Assembly (NCBI RefSeq): GCF_000012825.1
Contig: NC_009614.1
Span: 3,534,001 to 3,598,000 of the forward strand
DNA length: 64,000 nucleotides
Reading direction: 5' to 3'
Source of the DNA: Phocaeicola vulgatus ATCC 8482
GTDB lineage: Bacteria; Bacteroidota; Bacteroidia; Bacteroidales; Bacteroidaceae
Shown here: in pieces, positions 8,319-18,380 of the stretch
How the letters are laid out: every line of letters starts with the position of its first letter
Numbering within the stretch: position 1 is the first letter of the stretch
Notes under the pieces: generated by a model
The model's input: the letters and a program-made list of their open reading frames with translations, nothing else
Told to the model about the DNA's origin: nothing
Databases searched by the model: none
Translations under genes and position numbers: made by a program

Positions 8319-10259
8319 ATGAGTTACTTACGATTTGACAAGACTCTTATGACGAACCTCGGGGAATCATTACCGAAAGAAATTCTCCGCACAAACCGTT
8401 CAGGGGCTTACCATTGTACAACCATTGTTGATTGCAATACGAGAAAATATCATGGATTGCTTGTCATTCCGGTGCCTGAGCTGGATGATGAAAACCATGT
8501 ATTGTTATCGTCGTTGGATGAAACAGTGATACAACACGGCGCTGAATTTAACCTGGGGCTTCATAAGTATCAGGGTGACAATTACAGCCCCAGGGGACAC
8601 AAGTATATCCGGGAATTCGAGTGTGAGAAAGTTCCTACCACTATATACCGGGTAGGTGGTGTGATTCTGAAGAAGGAAAAGCTTTTCGTTCATCATGAAA
8701 ATAGAATTTTAATCCGTTATACTTTGCTGGAGGCACATTCGGCCACTACGTTGCGTTTGCGTCCGTTTCTGGCTTTCCGCAGCGTCCGTCAGTATACTCA
8801 TGAGAACGCACAAGCCAGCCGTGACTATCAGGAGGTGGACAATGGGATCAAGACATGCATGTATCCGGGCTATCCCGAATTATATATGCAATTGAACAAG
8901 AAGAACGAATTCCACTATCAGCCGGATTGGTATCGGGGAATTGAGTATCCCAAAGAGCAGGAGAGAGGATATGATTTTAATGAAGATTTGTATGTTCCGG
9001 GTTATTTTGAAGTGGACATAAAGAAAGGTGAAAGCATTGTCTTTTCAGGAGGTGTTTCCGAGGCCGGTACCCGTACATTAAAGAGAACCTTTGAAGAGGA
9101 GGTGGAAGAACGTACTCCGCGTGATAATTTCCAGCACTGTCTGATAAATGCTGCCCATCAGTTCTTAAATAAACAGGGAGATGAGTTTTATATTTTGGCA
9201 GGATATCCGTGGTTTAAATGCCGTGCGCGCGATATGTTTATTTCCCTGCCGGGACTGACATTGGCGATTGATGAAGTGGCTAAGTTTGAAATGGTGATGG
9301 AAACGGCCCGCAAGGCAATTCATGACTTTATTAATGATGAGCCTGATGATGTTAAAGTGTACGAAATGGAGCATCCTGATGTTTTGCTTTGGGCGGTGTG
9401 GTGTATCCAGCAATATGCCAAGATGGTGTCGCGTGACCAATGCCGTGAGAAATATGGTACATTGTTGCAGGACATTATGGAATACCTTCGCCGGGAGAAT
9501 CATCCGAACCTTTTCTTGCATTCAAACGGTCTGCTATATGCCAACGGAACGGAAAAGGCTATCACATGGATGAATTCTACCGCAAACGGACGTCCTGTGA
9601 TTCCTCGTACAGGCTATATCGTAGAAATTAATGCTTTGTGGTATAATGCCTTACGTTTTACAAGTGAACTGTTGGGCGAAGGTGGAAACAATAATTTGGC
9701 TGAAACGTTAAATGTATTGGCAGAAAAGACGGGAAAGGCTTTCGTGGATACTTTCTTGAATGAGTATGGTTATTTACTGGATTATGTGGATGGCAATATG
9801 ATGGACTGGAGCGTGCGTCCGAACATGATATTTACTGTAGCATTCGACTATTCTCCGCTTGATGCCCGTCAGAAGAAAGGGGTGTTGGACATTGTGACCA
9901 AAGAACTGCTTACTCCGAAAGGGCTCCGTTCGCTCAGCCCGAAGAGTGGCGGTTACAACCCGAACTATGTAGGTCCTCAGATGCAGCGTGATTATGCTTA
10001 TCATCAAGGTACCGCATGGCCTTGGCTGGCTGGCTTCTATTTTGAAGCTTACCTTCGTATTTATAAGATGAGTGGCATAGGATTTGTGGAGCGTCAGCTG
10101 ATAGGCTACGAAGACGAAATGACTTCTCATTGTATTGGCTCTATACCTGAACTGTTTGATGGTAACCCGCCTTTCAAAGGTCGTGGAGCTGTATCATTCG
10201 CTATGAATGTGGCAGAGATATTGCGAGTATTATATTTATTGAGTAAATACAATTATTGA
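8319..10259 (+). CDS. Glycogen debranching enzyme (amylo-alpha-1,6-glucosidase, GH133-like)
   Basis: 646-residue cytosolic enzyme from Met at 8319 (MSYLRFDK); an in-frame Met 27 bp earlier lacks support. The N-terminal half matches the bacterial/archaeal GDE N-domain (TNRSGAYHCTTIVDCNTRKYHG-like region). The C-terminal half is an (alpha/alpha)6 GH133-type domain with WFKCRARDMFISLPG, DVLLWAVW, and the late HQGTAWPWL segment typical of the family. It would remove alpha-1,6 branches from glycogen. It overlaps the next gene's upstream region by only a few bases and starts a three-gene glycogen cluster. Confidence 0.92.
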   Translation: MSYLRFDKTLMTNLGESLPKEILRTNRSGAYHCTTIVDCNTRKYHGLLVIPVPELDDENHVLLSSLDETVIQHGAEFNLGLHKYQGDNYSPRGHKYIREFECEKVPTTIYRVGGVILKKEKLFVHHENRILIRYTLLEAHSATTLRLRPFLAFRSVRQYTHENAQASRDYQEVDNGIKTCMYPGYPELYMQLNKKNEFHYQPDWYRGIEYPKEQERGYDFNEDLYVPGYFEVDIKKGESIVFSGGVSEAGTRTLKRTFEEEVEERTPRDNFQHCLINAAHQFLNKQGDEFYILAGYPWFKCRARDMFISLPGLTLAIDEVAKFEMVMETARKAIHDFINDEPDDVKVYEMEHPDVLLWAVWCIQQYAKMVSRDQCREKYGTLLQDIMEYLRRENHPNLFLHSNGLLYANGTEKAITWMNSTANGRPVIPRTGYIVEINALWYNALRFTSELLGEGGNNNLAETLNVLAEKTGKAFVDTFLNEYGYLLDYVDGNMMDWSVRPNMIFTVAFDYSPLDARQKKGVLDIVTKELLTPKGLRSLSPKSGGYNPNYVGPQMQRDYAYHQGTAWPWLAGFYFEAYLRIYKMSGIGFVERQLIGYEDEMTSHCIGSIPELFDGNPPFKGRGAVSFAMNVAEILRVLYLLSKYNY

Positions 10260-10273
10260 AAGGAGGGACCTGT

Positions 10274-11539
10274 ATGAAAGTATTAATGTTTGGATGGGAA
10301 TTTCCTCCCAAAATATATGGTGGTCTTGCTGTAGCATCTTACGGTATAACAAAAGGTCTGAGTCTGCAAGGTGATATGGAAACAACCTTCTGTTTGCCCA
10401 AACCTTGTGGCGACGAAGAAAAGTTTCTGAACATTATAGGCATGAACCAAGTGCCCATTGTGTGGCGTGATGTGGATTATGATTACTTAAAGTCACGTCT
10501 TTCGACTTCGACTCCGGAACAGTATTATGCTTTCCGTGATCATATCTATTCTGATTTCTCATATATGCACGTCAATGATCTGGGGTGTATGGAGTTTGCC
10601 GGCGGCTATCCGGGAAACCTTCATGATGAGATCAATAACTTTTCTATTATTGCCGGTGTGGTTGCGCGCCAGCAAGAATTTGATATTATCCATGCGCACG
10701 ACTGGCTGACTTATCCGGCTGGTGTGCATGCCAAGCTGGTAAGTGGCAAACCTTTGTGCATCCATGTGCATGCTACTGATTTTGACCGTTCGCGCGGTAA
10801 AGTGAATCCTACAGTATATGCTATGGAAAAGAATGGCATGGATCATGCCGACTGTATTATGTGTGTGTCCGAGCTGACCCGTCAGACTGTTATTCACCAA
10901 TATCATCAAGACCCGCGCAAATGTTTTGCCATGCACAATGCCGTTTATCCGCTTTCGCAAGATTTGCTGGACATTCCTCGTCCTGATCACTCGAAAGAAA
11001 AAGTGGTGACTTTCCTGGGGCGTATCACGATGCAGAAAGGACCCGAGTATTTTGTGGAAGCCGCCGCATTGGTCTTGAAGCGTACCCGTAACATCCGTTT
11101 TGTAATGGCAGGATCGGGAGACATGCTGGACGCCATGATCAATCTGGCTGCGGAACGAGGTATTGCAGACCGTTTTCATTTCCCGGGGTTCCAGCGTGGG
11201 CGTCAGGTTTATGAAGCATATAAAAACAGTGATGTATTCGTAATGCCTTCCGTGTCAGAACCTTTTGGTATTGCTCCTTTAGAGGCTATGCAGTGCGGAA
11301 CTCCTTCTATCATCTCAAAGCAATCGGGTTGCGGTGAAATTTTGGATAAAGTAATCAAGACAGATTATTGGGATATCAACGCTATGGCCGATGCCATCTA
11401 TTCTATTTGTACGAATCCTTCTCTTTTCCAATATCTGCAGGAAGAAGGAAAGAAAGAGGTGGATGGCATTACATGGGAGAAAGTCGGCTTGAGAATCCGT
11501 GCCCTCTATGAGCAGGTGTTAAAAAACTATGGTAAATAA
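10274..11539 (+). CDS. Glycogen/starch synthase-like glycosyltransferase (GT4)
   Basis: 421-residue glycosyltransferase. The start at 10274 is set by a strong AGGAGG at 10261-10266 and the canonical MKVLMFGWEFPP beginning. The N-terminal Rossmann domain carries KIYGGLAVASYG; HAHDW is in the middle. The C-terminal domain has the nucleotide-sugar region VTFLGRITMQKGPEYFVEAA and the EPFGIAPLEAMQCGTP signature with the conserved Glu pair. Likely role: alpha-glucan elongation in glycogen synthesis, consistent with the debranching enzyme and GH57 amylase on either side. GT4 versus GT5 behaviour is inferred from the motif pattern only. Confidence 0.88.
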   Translation: MKVLMFGWEFPPKIYGGLAVASYGITKGLSLQGDMETTFCLPKPCGDEEKFLNIIGMNQVPIVWRDVDYDYLKSRLSTSTPEQYYAFRDHIYSDFSYMHVNDLGCMEFAGGYPGNLHDEINNFSIIAGVVARQQEFDIIHAHDWLTYPAGVHAKLVSGKPLCIHVHATDFDRSRGKVNPTVYAMEKNGMDHADCIMCVSELTRQTVIHQYHQDPRKCFAMHNAVYPLSQDLLDIPRPDHSKEKVVTFLGRITMQKGPEYFVEAAALVLKRTRNIRFVMAGSGDMLDAMINLAAERGIADRFHFPGFQRGRQVYEAYKNSDVFVMPSVSEPFGIAPLEAMQCGTPSIISKQSGCGEILDKVIKTDYWDINAMADAIYSICTNPSLFQYLQEEGKKEVDGITWEKVGLRIRALYEQVLKNYGK

Positions 11540-11557
11540 TAAAACAATAACTAGGAT

Positions 11558-12970
11558 ATGAAAACAATATGTCTTTATTTTGAAATACATCAAATTATCC
11601 ATCTGAAACGCTATCGCTGTTTTGATATAGGCCGTGACCATTATTATTATGATGATTATGAAAATGAGCGCGGCATCAGTGATATAGCCGAACGCTCGTA
11701 TATTCCTGCGCTGAGTGCGTTGATTGAAATGGCAAAGAATCACGGTGATACTTTCAAGGTGGCTTTGTCTATCTCGGGTGTGGCGCTGGAACAGTTGGAA
11801 GTGCATGCGCCCGGTGTAATCGAGTTGTTGCATCAGTTGAATGAGACCGGATGTTGCGAATTCTTGTGCGAACCTTATTCTCACGGTCTTTCCTCATTGG
11901 CTAATGAAGATTGTTTCCGCGAAGAAGTGGAACGTATGCGTACCAAGATTAAACAAATATTTGGCAAGGAGCCGAAGGTATTCCGTAACTCCAGCTTGAT
12001 TTATTCGAATGATATTGGCGCTACGATAGCCGATATGGGCTTTAAAGGTATGTTGACTGAAGGCGCGAAACATATTTTGGGTTGGAAGAGCCCGCACTAC
12101 CTGTATCATTGTGCCATGAATCCGAACTTGAAGTTATTGCTTCGCGATTTCAAATTGTCTGATGACATCAGCCTGCGTTTCTCTAATTCCGAATGGAATG
12201 AATATCCGTTGTTTGCCGACAAATATATAGATTGGATTGCAGCTTTGCCGGAGGAGGAGCAGGTTATCAATATTTTCATGGAACTTTCTGCTTTGGGTAT
12301 CGCCCAGCCATTGTCTTCCAATATTTTGGAATTTATGAAAGCACTGCCTGTCTGCGCAAAAGAAAGAGGGGTTACTTTCTCTACTCCGACCGATATCATT
12401 ACCAAACTGAAATCTGTGGATCAGGTGGATGTTCCTTATCCTATGTCATGGATAGACGAGGAACGCGATATCAGTCCGTGGTTAGGCAATGTGATGCAGC
12501 GTGAGGCTTTCAATAAACTTTATAGTGTGGCAGAACGTGTTCATTTGTGCGATGATCGCCGTATTAAGCAGGATTGGGATTATTTGCAGGCAAGTAATAA
12601 TTTCCGCTTCATGACCACTAAGAATACCGGTATTTGGTTGAATCGTGGTATTTATGATTCTCCGTATGATGCTTTCACCAACTACATGAACATTTTGGGT
12701 GATTTTATAAGTCGTGTCAATTCGTTGTATCCGGTAGATATGGATAACGAAGAATTAAATTCGTTGCTTACTACCATTAAGAATCAGGGCGAGGAATTGG
12801 TGGCTTTGAACAAGGAAGTGGAGAGATTGCAGGCTAAACTGGAGAAAGCTGAAGGCAAAAAGGCTCCTGCCGTAAAGAAAGAACCTGCTGCCAAGAAACC
12901 GGCGGCGGCCAAGAAAACGACGGCAAAGAAGCCGGTTGCCAAGAAAGCTGCTTCGAAGAAAGAAGAATAA
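11558..12970 (+). CDS. GH57 family alpha-amylase-like enzyme with a Lys/Ala-rich tail
   Basis: 470 residues. The start MKTICLYFEIHQ is typical of GH57 enzymes of this subgroup (N-terminal beta strand with a His). Later GH57-like segments include SISGVALEQLE and CEFLCEPYSHGLSSL, and FRNSSLIYSNDI. After residue ~400 a coiled-coil stretch (NKEVERLQAKLEKAE) leads into a tail of repeated KKPAAAKK-like units resembling histone H1 tails. Third gene of the glycogen cluster, 18 bp after the GT4 gene. The catalytic core suggests alpha-glucan hydrolysis or branching; the tail is unusual for a cytosolic glycosidase. Confidence 0.88.
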   Translation: MKTICLYFEIHQIIHLKRYRCFDIGRDHYYYDDYENERGISDIAERSYIPALSALIEMAKNHGDTFKVALSISGVALEQLEVHAPGVIELLHQLNETGCCEFLCEPYSHGLSSLANEDCFREEVERMRTKIKQIFGKEPKVFRNSSLIYSNDIGATIADMGFKGMLTEGAKHILGWKSPHYLYHCAMNPNLKLLLRDFKLSDDISLRFSNSEWNEYPLFADKYIDWIAALPEEEQVINIFMELSALGIAQPLSSNILEFMKALPVCAKERGVTFSTPTDIITKLKSVDQVDVPYPMSWIDEERDISPWLGNVMQREAFNKLYSVAERVHLCDDRRIKQDWDYLQASNNFRFMTTKNTGIWLNRGIYDSPYDAFTNYMNILGDFISRVNSLYPVDMDNEELNSLLTTIKNQGEELVALNKEVERLQAKLEKAEGKKAPAVKKEPAAKKPAAAKKTTAKKPVAKKAASKKEE

Positions 12971-13069
12971 CAGAAATATAATATAAAGGACTTAAGAATT
13001 CACCGTTGTGCTTTCGGAAAACTGGTTTTAAGGTTGTAAGAGGCGGAACGGTGTTTTTCTATATAAAAG

Positions 13070-13100
13070 TTTGCTGCATTGAATATTTTATTTACCTTTG
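13070..13100 (+). promoter_or_regulatory. Predicted promoter of the biotin operon
   Basis: TTTG at 13070-13073, 19 bp, then TACCTTTG at 13093-13100: an almost perfect match to the Bacteroides promoter. It lies 22 bp before the small leader ORF. Confidence 0.75.
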
Positions 13101-13122
13101 CCAATCTCAGATACGAAAAAAC

Positions 13123-13488
13123 ATGAAACAATTGTGCCAGAATAAACATACGATACGTTTCCGCTATTGGAGCCGGAAGAAGTACGCTATGTTTTATAGC
13201 TTGGGCAAATATGTAACTATTGGTAATCTGAAAAAGGAGATTGCCGATGTATCGTTGGGTAAACAGGCAAATGTTTGCACGGCATTCTCTGTTTGCTCTT
13301 CCGCACGGAAAGAGGATGCTGGAGAGGAATATGAAGAAGGAATGGCCCCTGTTGAATCCATGTTGCAAATGTTTCGGATCCAACTGCCTCAACCACAGGT
13401 GGCTGACGTGATTTGTCTTTTTTATTTAAATAAATATTTGTTTGCCGGAAAGATGTGCCATGCATCTTTTCGGCTTTTTTTGTCTTAA
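13123..13488 (+). CDS. Small basic hypothetical protein leading the biotin operon
   Basis: 121-residue ORF from ATG 13123, just after a strong promoter. The N-terminal half is conspicuously basic and aromatic (RFRYWSRKKYAMFYSLGKYV, then TIGNLKKEIADVSLGKQ). From memory this pattern resembles short unnamed Bacteroides proteins, but I cannot confirm it. There is no signal peptide or membrane segment. The last dozen codons (13444-13481) coincide with an intrinsic-terminator-like hairpin, and bioB starts 12 bp after its stop, so translation of this ORF could influence folding of the hairpin and transcription into bioB. Function unknown; it could be a regulatory leader. Confidence 0.6.
   Translation: MKQLCQNKHTIRFRYWSRKKYAMFYSLGKYVTIGNLKKEIADVSLGKQANVCTAFSVCSSARKEDAGEEYEEGMAPVESMLQMFRIQLPQPQVADVICLFYLNKYLFAGKMCHASFRLFLS
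13444..13481 (+). terminator. Intrinsic terminator/attenuator in front of bioB
   Basis: Stem GCCGGAAAGATG (13444-13455) with CATCTTTTCGGC (13463-13474), 12 bp with one G-U pair, 7-nt loop, followed directly by seven T. It lies inside the 3' end of the leader ORF, 20 bp before the bioB start, so it must be passed for bio operon expression. Confidence 0.75.
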
Positions 13489-13500
13489 TATGAACTGTAT

Positions 13501-14460
13501 ATGATGCTGAATGAAATAAGAAACAAAGTGTTGGGCGGTGAGAAGATTACCGTAGAAGAAGCCCGTTGGCTGTCCTGCCAGGCAGAGAAACAGGATTTGT
13601 ATGATGCGGCTCATGAGATAACACGGGTTCTGGCTTCTCGGAAATTCGATATGTGTTCCATTATCAATGCTAAATCCGGTAAATGTCCTGAGAATTGTAA
13701 ATGGTGCGCACAGTCTGCACATTATAAAACAAAAGCGGATGTTTATGATTTGGTTGGGAAGGAAGAATGTCTGCGCCATGCTTTGTATAACGAAGCGCAG
13801 GGAGTATCCCGTTTTTCTTTGGTGACCAGCGGCAGGAAACCGGGTAGCCGTAACATGGACCGGCTATGTGAGACAACAGAGTACATGCGTGCGCATTCGC
13901 ATATTCAGTTATGCGCTTCTTTAGGATTGCTGGATGAAGCGGAATTGGAACGGCTGTTTAAGGCAGGCATCACCCGTTATCATTGTAATCTGGAAACGGC
14001 TCCCTCTTATTTTTCATCTCTATGTTCTACTCATACACAAGAACAGAAAATAGAAACGTTGCAGGCAGCACGCAGGGTGGGGATGGATGTATGCAGCGGA
14101 GGAATCATCGGCATGGGCGAAACAATGGAACAGCGTATTGAGTTTGCTTTTACACTGAGGGAATTGGAAGTACAGTCTATTCCTATAAACCTGTTACAGC
14201 CTATACCCGGCACTCCATTGGAAAAAATGGATCGTCTTGCAGAGGCGGAGATTCTGACAACCATCGCTTTATTCCGTTTTATCAATCCCACAGCCTTTCT
14301 TCGTTTTGCCGGAGGGCGTTCACAGATGAGTGTGGAAGCTGTAAAGAAAGCATTGTATATCGGTATTAATTCTGCCATTGTGGGAGATTTGCTGACTACA
14401 TTAGGTTCCAAAGTTTCAGAAGATAAAATATTGATAGAAGAGGCCGGGTATTCGCTTTGA
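13501..14460 (+). CDS. bioB: Biotin synthase
   Basis: Radical-SAM enzyme that inserts sulfur into dethiobiotin, the last step of biotin synthesis. 319 residues, usual family length. The [4Fe-4S] cluster motif CxxxCxxC is seen as CPENCKWC near residues 62-69, preceded by [10 protein letters not shown]. Later signatures include [31 protein letters not shown] and GGIIGMGET. Two adjacent ATGs (13501, 13504) could start it. First enzyme gene of a six-gene operon bioB-A-F-G-C-D. Confidence 0.96.
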   Translation: MMLNEIRNKVLGGEKITVEEARWLSCQAEKQDLYDAAHEITRVLASRKFDMCSIINAKSGKCPENCKWCAQSAHYKTKADVYDLVGKEECLRHALYNEAQGVSRFSLVTSGRKPGSRNMDRLCETTEYMRAHSHIQLCASLGLLDEAELERLFKAGITRYHCNLETAPSYFSSLCSTHTQEQKIETLQAARRVGMDVCSGGIIGMGETMEQRIEFAFTLRELEVQSIPINLLQPIPGTPLEKMDRLAEAEILTTIALFRFINPTAFLRFAGGRSQMSVEAVKKALYIGINSAIVGDLLTTLGSKVSEDKILIEEAGYSL

Positions 14461-14498
14461 TACATTATAAAGTTATTATAACAATAAGGAAATAATAT

Positions 14499-15770
14499 AT
14501 GGAAAATTTTGACAGGGAGCATTTATGGCATCCTTATACATCGACTACTCATCCGCTGCCCACTTATAAGGTAAGACGGGCGGATGGAGTATATATAGAA
14601 TTGGAGGACGGAAGATGTTTGATAGAAGGGATGTCTTCGTGGTGGTGCATGGTACATGGATACAATCATCCGGTATTGAACCAAGCGCTCAAGGAACAGA
14701 TAGACCGTATGAGCCATGTCATGTTCGGCGGACTGACACACGATCCGGCCATCGAATTAGGCAGGTTGTTGCTGAAGATTGTTCCTCCCCGTATGCAGAA
14801 AATATTTTATGCTGATTCCGGTTCGGTTGCGGTAGAAGTGGCACTGAAAATGGCCGTGCAATATTGGTATGCGCAAGGGAAGGAAAAGAAAAATAATTTT
14901 GTAACTATTCAGTCCGGATATCATGGAGATACGTGGAATGCCATGTCCGTTTGTGATCCGGTGACCGGTATGCATCATATTTTTGGCCCTACATTGCCTG
15001 TGCGTTATTTTGTTCCTGCTCCCCGGTCGCGCTTTGGCGGAATCTGGTATGAAGAGGATATAGAACCCTTGAAGGAAATATTGGAACAGCATCATGAAGA
15101 AATGGCCGCATTGATTCTGGAACCTATTGTACAAGGGGCGGGCGGAATGCGTTTTTATCATCCTGAGTTTTTGCGCCAGGCAGAGAAACTTTGCAGGCAA
15201 TATCGTCTGTTGTTAATCTTTGATGAGATAGCGACAGGTTTCGGAAGAACAGGGAAACTGTTTGCTTGGGAGCATGCAGGTGTCCAGCCCGATATCATGT
15301 GCATAGGTAAGGCACTGACCGGTGGATACATGACTTTTTCTGCTGTCCTTGCCAGTGATGAGGTGGCTGATACTATTTCCGGCGGTTATCCGGGAGTCTT
15401 TATGCACGGCCCTACTTTTATGGGAAATCCGTTGGCTTGTGCCGTAGCGAAAGCATCCGTGGAATTGTTGCTTTCATATAGTTGGGAGGAAAAGGTAAAG
15501 GCTATTGAATCACAATTGAAGAGGGAGCTGGCTCCTGCTGCTTTATTGCCGCAGGTGGCTGATGTGCGTGTATTGGGAGCTATCGGGGTTATTGAAGTGA
15601 AGAAACCGGTAGATATGGCTTTCATGCAACGTCGTTTTGTCGAAGAAGGAGTATGGGTACGTCCTTTTGGAAAACTGATGTATATCATGCCGCCTTTTAT
15701 AATTCAGCCGGAAGAATTGAGCAAATTGACGCATTCACTGGTAAAGATAGTAGGAGAATTAAAAGAATAA
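14499..15770 (+). CDS. bioA: Adenosylmethionine-8-amino-7-oxononanoate aminotransferase
   Basis: PLP enzyme converting KAPA to DAPA with SAM as amino donor. 423 residues, class III aminotransferase. Visible signatures: [14 protein letters not shown] at the N-terminus, [25 protein letters not shown], the [14 protein letters not shown] strand, and [11 protein letters not shown] with the PLP lysine. The [12 protein letters not shown] substrate-site segment is present. It lies 38 bp after bioB. Confidence 0.96.
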   Translation: MENFDREHLWHPYTSTTHPLPTYKVRRADGVYIELEDGRCLIEGMSSWWCMVHGYNHPVLNQALKEQIDRMSHVMFGGLTHDPAIELGRLLLKIVPPRMQKIFYADSGSVAVEVALKMAVQYWYAQGKEKKNNFVTIQSGYHGDTWNAMSVCDPVTGMHHIFGPTLPVRYFVPAPRSRFGGIWYEEDIEPLKEILEQHHEEMAALILEPIVQGAGGMRFYHPEFLRQAEKLCRQYRLLLIFDEIATGFGRTGKLFAWEHAGVQPDIMCIGKALTGGYMTFSAVLASDEVADTISGGYPGVFMHGPTFMGNPLACAVAKASVELLLSYSWEEKVKAIESQLKRELAPAALLPQVADVRVLGAIGVIEVKKPVDMAFMQRRFVEEGVWVRPFGKLMYIMPPFIIQPEELSKLTHSLVKIVGELKE

Positions 15771-15797
15771 GTGATAGTATTGGGAAAAATAGAAAAA

Positions 15798-16949
15798 ATG
15801 AGTTCATTAACAGACTGGGAAAGAGAATTAGCCCTGCTTGAAAATAAAAGTAATCTTCGTAAGTTGCCTGTTATCCGCCATTTGGGAAAAGAGGTGGAGG
15901 TGAATGGAAAAGTGATGCTTAACCTTTCATCCAACGATTATCTGGGATTGGCTGCTTATCTGCCATTACGTACGGAATTCTTGCAAAGTCTTACTCCCGA
16001 CACTTTTCTTCCTTCCTCTTCATCCTCTCGGCTGCTGACAGGAAATTTTAATATCTATGTTCAGATAGAGGATTTGCTTGCCCGACTGTTTCGGAAGGAA
16101 AGCGCGTTGGTTTTTAATAGTGGTTATCACATGAATGCCGGTATTCTTCCTGCAGTGAGCGATGCTCGTACATTGATTCTTGCCGATAAACTGGTACATG
16201 CCAGCATTATTGACGGCATTCGTTTATCGGCGGCCAAGTGTATCCGGTACCGGCATAACCGATATGACCAATTGGAACAGTTGCTGGTTTCCAATCATGC
16301 CGGGTATGATAGAATAATTATTGTAACCGAAAGTATTTTCAGTATGGACGGTGATGAGGCCGATCTCCGCCGTTTGGTCACTTTGAAGCAACAATATGAT
16401 AATGTATTGCTGTATGTGGATGAAGCGCATGCTGTAGGGGTGCGGGGGATGCATGGCCTGGGGTGTGCGGAAGAACAGGATTGTGTGGCTGACATCGATT
16501 TTTTATGTGGAACTTTTGGTAAAGCGTTGGCCTCAGTAGGAGGCTATATTGTTTGTTCGAAGACCATCCGTGATTATTTGATCAATAAAATGCGTACATT
16601 CATATTTACAACGGCTCTTCCTCCTGTCAACTTGCTATGGACATTCTTTATCCTGGAGCATTTGGACAGTTTCAGCTTCCGGAGGGAAAGGTTGAAGAGA
16701 ATATCCTCTCTTTTGAAAGACGCGTTGGTAAAGAAAGGCTACGCTTGTCCTTCTACCAGCCATATTCTGCCAATGACGATAGGCGATAGCGGTGATACGG
16801 TGTTAAAGGCCGATTTCTTGCAGCGTAAAGGTTTTTATGCGTTGCCGGTGCGTCCTCCCACTGTGCCCGAAGGAACATCGCGTATCCGTTTTTCGTTGAC
16901 AGCGGATATTACTGAAGAAGAAATAAAAAGTCTGATAGAATTGATATGA
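15798..16949 (+). CDS. bioF: 8-amino-7-oxononanoate synthase
   Basis: PLP-dependent alpha-oxoamine synthase joining pimeloyl-ACP (or CoA) and alanine. 383 residues from ATG 15798 (MSSLTDWE); a GTG at 15771 directly after the bioA stop would add nine residues and is less likely. Signatures: LNLSSNDYLGLA, SSSSSRLLTGNF, FNSGYHMNAG, YVDEAHAVGVRG, and the PLP lysine in GTFGKALASVGGY. The stop overlaps the bioG start by 4 bp, suggesting translational coupling. Confidence 0.95.
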   Translation: MSSLTDWERELALLENKSNLRKLPVIRHLGKEVEVNGKVMLNLSSNDYLGLAAYLPLRTEFLQSLTPDTFLPSSSSSRLLTGNFNIYVQIEDLLARLFRKESALVFNSGYHMNAGILPAVSDARTLILADKLVHASIIDGIRLSAAKCIRYRHNRYDQLEQLLVSNHAGYDRIIIVTESIFSMDGDEADLRRLVTLKQQYDNVLLYVDEAHAVGVRGMHGLGCAEEQDCVADIDFLCGTFGKALASVGGYIVCSKTIRDYLINKMRTFIFTTALPPVNLLWTFFILEHLDSFSFRRERLKRISSLLKDALVKKGYACPSTSHILPMTIGDSGDTVLKADFLQRKGFYALPVRPPTVPEGTSRIRFSLTADITEEEIKSLIELI

Positions 16950-17599
16950 AACATTATTTTATACAACAAAAGCATCTTCCCCGATTGACACTTTTTTTTG
17001 CCGGTTGGGGAATGGATGAATGTCCTTTCATGGATCATTGCCCCGAAAATAGCGATCTGTTGGTTTGTTATGATTATCGTTCGCTGGATTTTGATTTCAC
17101 GTTGTTGCAGGGTTATCAGGAGATTCGCCTGATAGCCTGGTCTATGGGAGTATGGGCCGCGTCTATGGTATTGCAGGATATGGACTTGCCTATTTGTGAG
17201 CGTGTTGCTTTGAATGGCACGGTAACTCCTGTCGATGATTTGAAAGGTATTCCGCAGCAAGTTTTTGAAGGAACACTGGAAGGCTTGAATGAGGGTACGT
17301 TGGAAAAGTTTATCCGCAGGATGTGTTTGAAAAAGGAGAATCTGGAAACATTCTTGTCGAAACGTCCGCAACGTGCGGTAGAGGAACTGCAAGAAGAGCT
17401 TCGGAGGATTGGAGAACAGGTAAAATCTTGCGCTGTTCCCAGTTTTGCATGGGAACGGGCTGTTATAGGCAAGAATGATTTGATTTTTACGGCGGTCAAC
17501 CAAAGAAATGCATGGACAGGGACGGAAGTGGCAGAGTATGATATTCCTCATTATTCAGAAGAAATAATGAGAGATTTGCTATGCCCGTCTGTTATTTAA
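16946..17599 (+). CDS. bioG: BioG-type pimeloyl-ACP methyl ester esterase
   Basis: Alpha/beta-hydrolase-like protein of 217 residues (DUF452/BioG family). It releases the methyl group from pimeloyl-ACP methyl ester, ending the BioC-dependent pimelate pathway; BioG replaces BioH in many species. The N-terminus carries LFFAGWGMDECPF and the nucleophile elbow reads AWSMGVW with the serine in place. Position between bioF and bioC supports the assignment. Confidence 0.9.
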   Translation: MKHYFIQQKHLPRLTLFFAGWGMDECPFMDHCPENSDLLVCYDYRSLDFDFTLLQGYQEIRLIAWSMGVWAASMVLQDMDLPICERVALNGTVTPVDDLKGIPQQVFEGTLEGLNEGTLEKFIRRMCLKKENLETFLSKRPQRAVEELQEELRRIGEQVKSCAVPSFAWERAVIGKNDLIFTAVNQRNAWTGTEVAEYDIPHYSEEIMRDLLCPSVI

Positions 17600-17610
17600 A
17601 ACAAAAACGT

Positions 17611-18366
17611 ATGATTAATAAGCAATTGATAACCCGTCGCTTTTCCCGCGCTGTAGAGAGTTATAACCGTGAGGCGGTGGCACAAAAGCAGATAGCATAC
17701 CGCATGAGTGATATGCTAAATCATTATTTGCCCCGTCCGTGCGGCCGGATATTGGAAATTGGTAGCGGGACGGGCTTTCTTACCCGCAGGTTGATGGAAA
17801 CCCTCCATCCTGAAAAACTGGTGTTGAATGACATTTGTCAGGAGATGAGTTCTTGTTTCACCGATTTGTTGGGAAGCGGGCAGGCTACCTTTCTGGCAGG
17901 GGATGCCGAGTCCCTTCCTTTTCCAAAAGGACAGGATTTGATTGTATCATGCTCGGCATTACAGTGGTTTGTTTCTCCCGAGCTGTTTTTTGAACGTTGT
18001 AATACTTTGTTGAAGCAGAAAGGATATTTTGCTTTTACTACGTTCGGCAGGGATAATCTGAAAGAAGTTGCATCGGTTACCGGCAGCGGTCTTCACTATC
18101 GTTCTTTAGAGGAATTAGAAGAAGCGCTGCGCATACACTATGAGATCGTGAAGGCTCATGAGGAACGTATCTGTCTGACTTTCGGTACTCCGCTCGAAGT
18201 GCTTTATCACTTGAAACACACCGGGGTGGCTGCTGTCAGGCAACAAGCGTGGACTAAAAGGGATTTGCAGGATTTCTGTGACAAGTATGCCCGTTTGTTC
18301 AGTGATGGTCGTTCGGTGACTTTGACTTATCATCCTATTTATATTATTGCAAAGAAAAGACAATAG
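17611..18366 (+). CDS. bioC: Malonyl-ACP O-methyltransferase
   Basis: SAM-dependent methyltransferase that methylates malonyl-ACP to start pimelate synthesis. 251 residues from ATG 17611, giving the typical BioC beginning (KQLITRRFSRAVESYNREA); an ATG at 17581 lies inside bioG and is less likely. SAM motif I reads LEIGSGTGFLTR, and the acidic strand-2 end (VLNDI) and SALQWF segment follow. BioC and BioG together form the start and end of the pimeloyl module. Confidence 0.94.
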   Translation: MINKQLITRRFSRAVESYNREAVAQKQIAYRMSDMLNHYLPRPCGRILEIGSGTGFLTRRLMETLHPEKLVLNDICQEMSSCFTDLLGSGQATFLAGDAESLPFPKGQDLIVSCSALQWFVSPELFFERCNTLLKQKGYFAFTTFGRDNLKEVASVTGSGLHYRSLEELEEALRIHYEIVKAHEERICLTFGTPLEVLYHLKHTGVAAVRQQAWTKRDLQDFCDKYARLFSDGRSVTLTYHPIYIIAKKRQ

Positions 18367-18380
18367 AAATAAAAAGAATC

